In this document: positions 23,532-23,572 of the stretch, piece after piece
How positions within the stretch are numbered: the stretch's first letter is position 1
Layout of the letters: every line of letters starts with the position of its first letter
Source of the DNA: Anaerolineales bacterium UBA877
GTDB lineage: Bacteria; Chloroflexota; Anaerolineae; Anaerolineales; Villigracilaceae
Direction: 5' to 3'
Assembly (NCBI GenBank): GCA_002294405.1
Contig: DBFP01000036.1
Location: forward strand, 1-23,572
Length of the DNA stretch: 23,572 nt
Program-made: the position numbers and the translations under genes
The notes under the pieces: generated by a model
Told to the model about the DNA's origin: nothing
Database searches by the model: none
What the model saw: only the letters and a program-made list of their open reading frames with translations

Positions 23532-23572
23532 GGTTGGTTGTCCCTTGCCATAAAATGGTGTTGGTAAGATTT

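Overview
The window looks like a chromosomal segment of a Chloroflexota bacterium, probably Anaerolineae-like. The clues are exported proteins with long Thr/Pro/Ser linkers (TPTP-type), a short-form inositol-phosphate synthase, an SDR-type threonine dehydrogenase, GAF-domain sensors and roughly balanced GC. The taxonomy is inferred from gene content and was not tested. I see no tRNA, rRNA, CRISPR array, insertion sequence or phage gene. The window mixes housekeeping and accessory genes in short operons on both strands.

Left part (1-5130): a cut-off PAP2 phosphatase, a MobA-like nucleotidyltransferase and a quinate-5-dehydrogenase-like protein lie on the minus strand. Next comes a gene-poor 490-bp stretch holding a possible decayed coding fragment, then a plus-strand carotenoid-biosynthesis membrane protein whose best start is not ATG/GTG/TTG. 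A strong terminator separates it from metK. Upstream of metK are a complete SAM-I riboswitch, an intrinsic terminator with a visible antiterminator pairing, and a good sigma70-type promoter.

Middle (5118-14783): a candidate restriction-modification pair comprises an amino-methyltransferase and a protein with a PD-(D/E)XK-like segment. A lipoprotein gene lies just upstream of the pair. These are followed by threonine dehydrogenase (tdh), purA, a LysM envelope protein with a DMT exporter, a divergent polysaccharide-deacetylase-like lipoprotein, and inositol-3-phosphate synthase.

Right part (14839-23531): a plus-strand operon encodes a GAF histidine kinase, a PfkB sugar/nucleoside kinase and an M20 peptidase. 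It appears to be driven by an extended -10 promoter that would give a nearly leaderless mRNA. Convergent to it is a tightly coupled minus-strand operon: SAM methyltransferase, GH3-family (ANL-like) acyl-acid amido synthetase, and a multi-TM GAF HD-GYP c-di-GMP phosphodiesterase. I consider this the best candidate for an undescribed small-molecule/c-di-GMP signalling unit. At the right edge, a four-TM protein and an unannotated 48-residue membrane protein flank an intergenic region full of palindromes, including two mutually exclusive hairpins ahead of a U7 tract.
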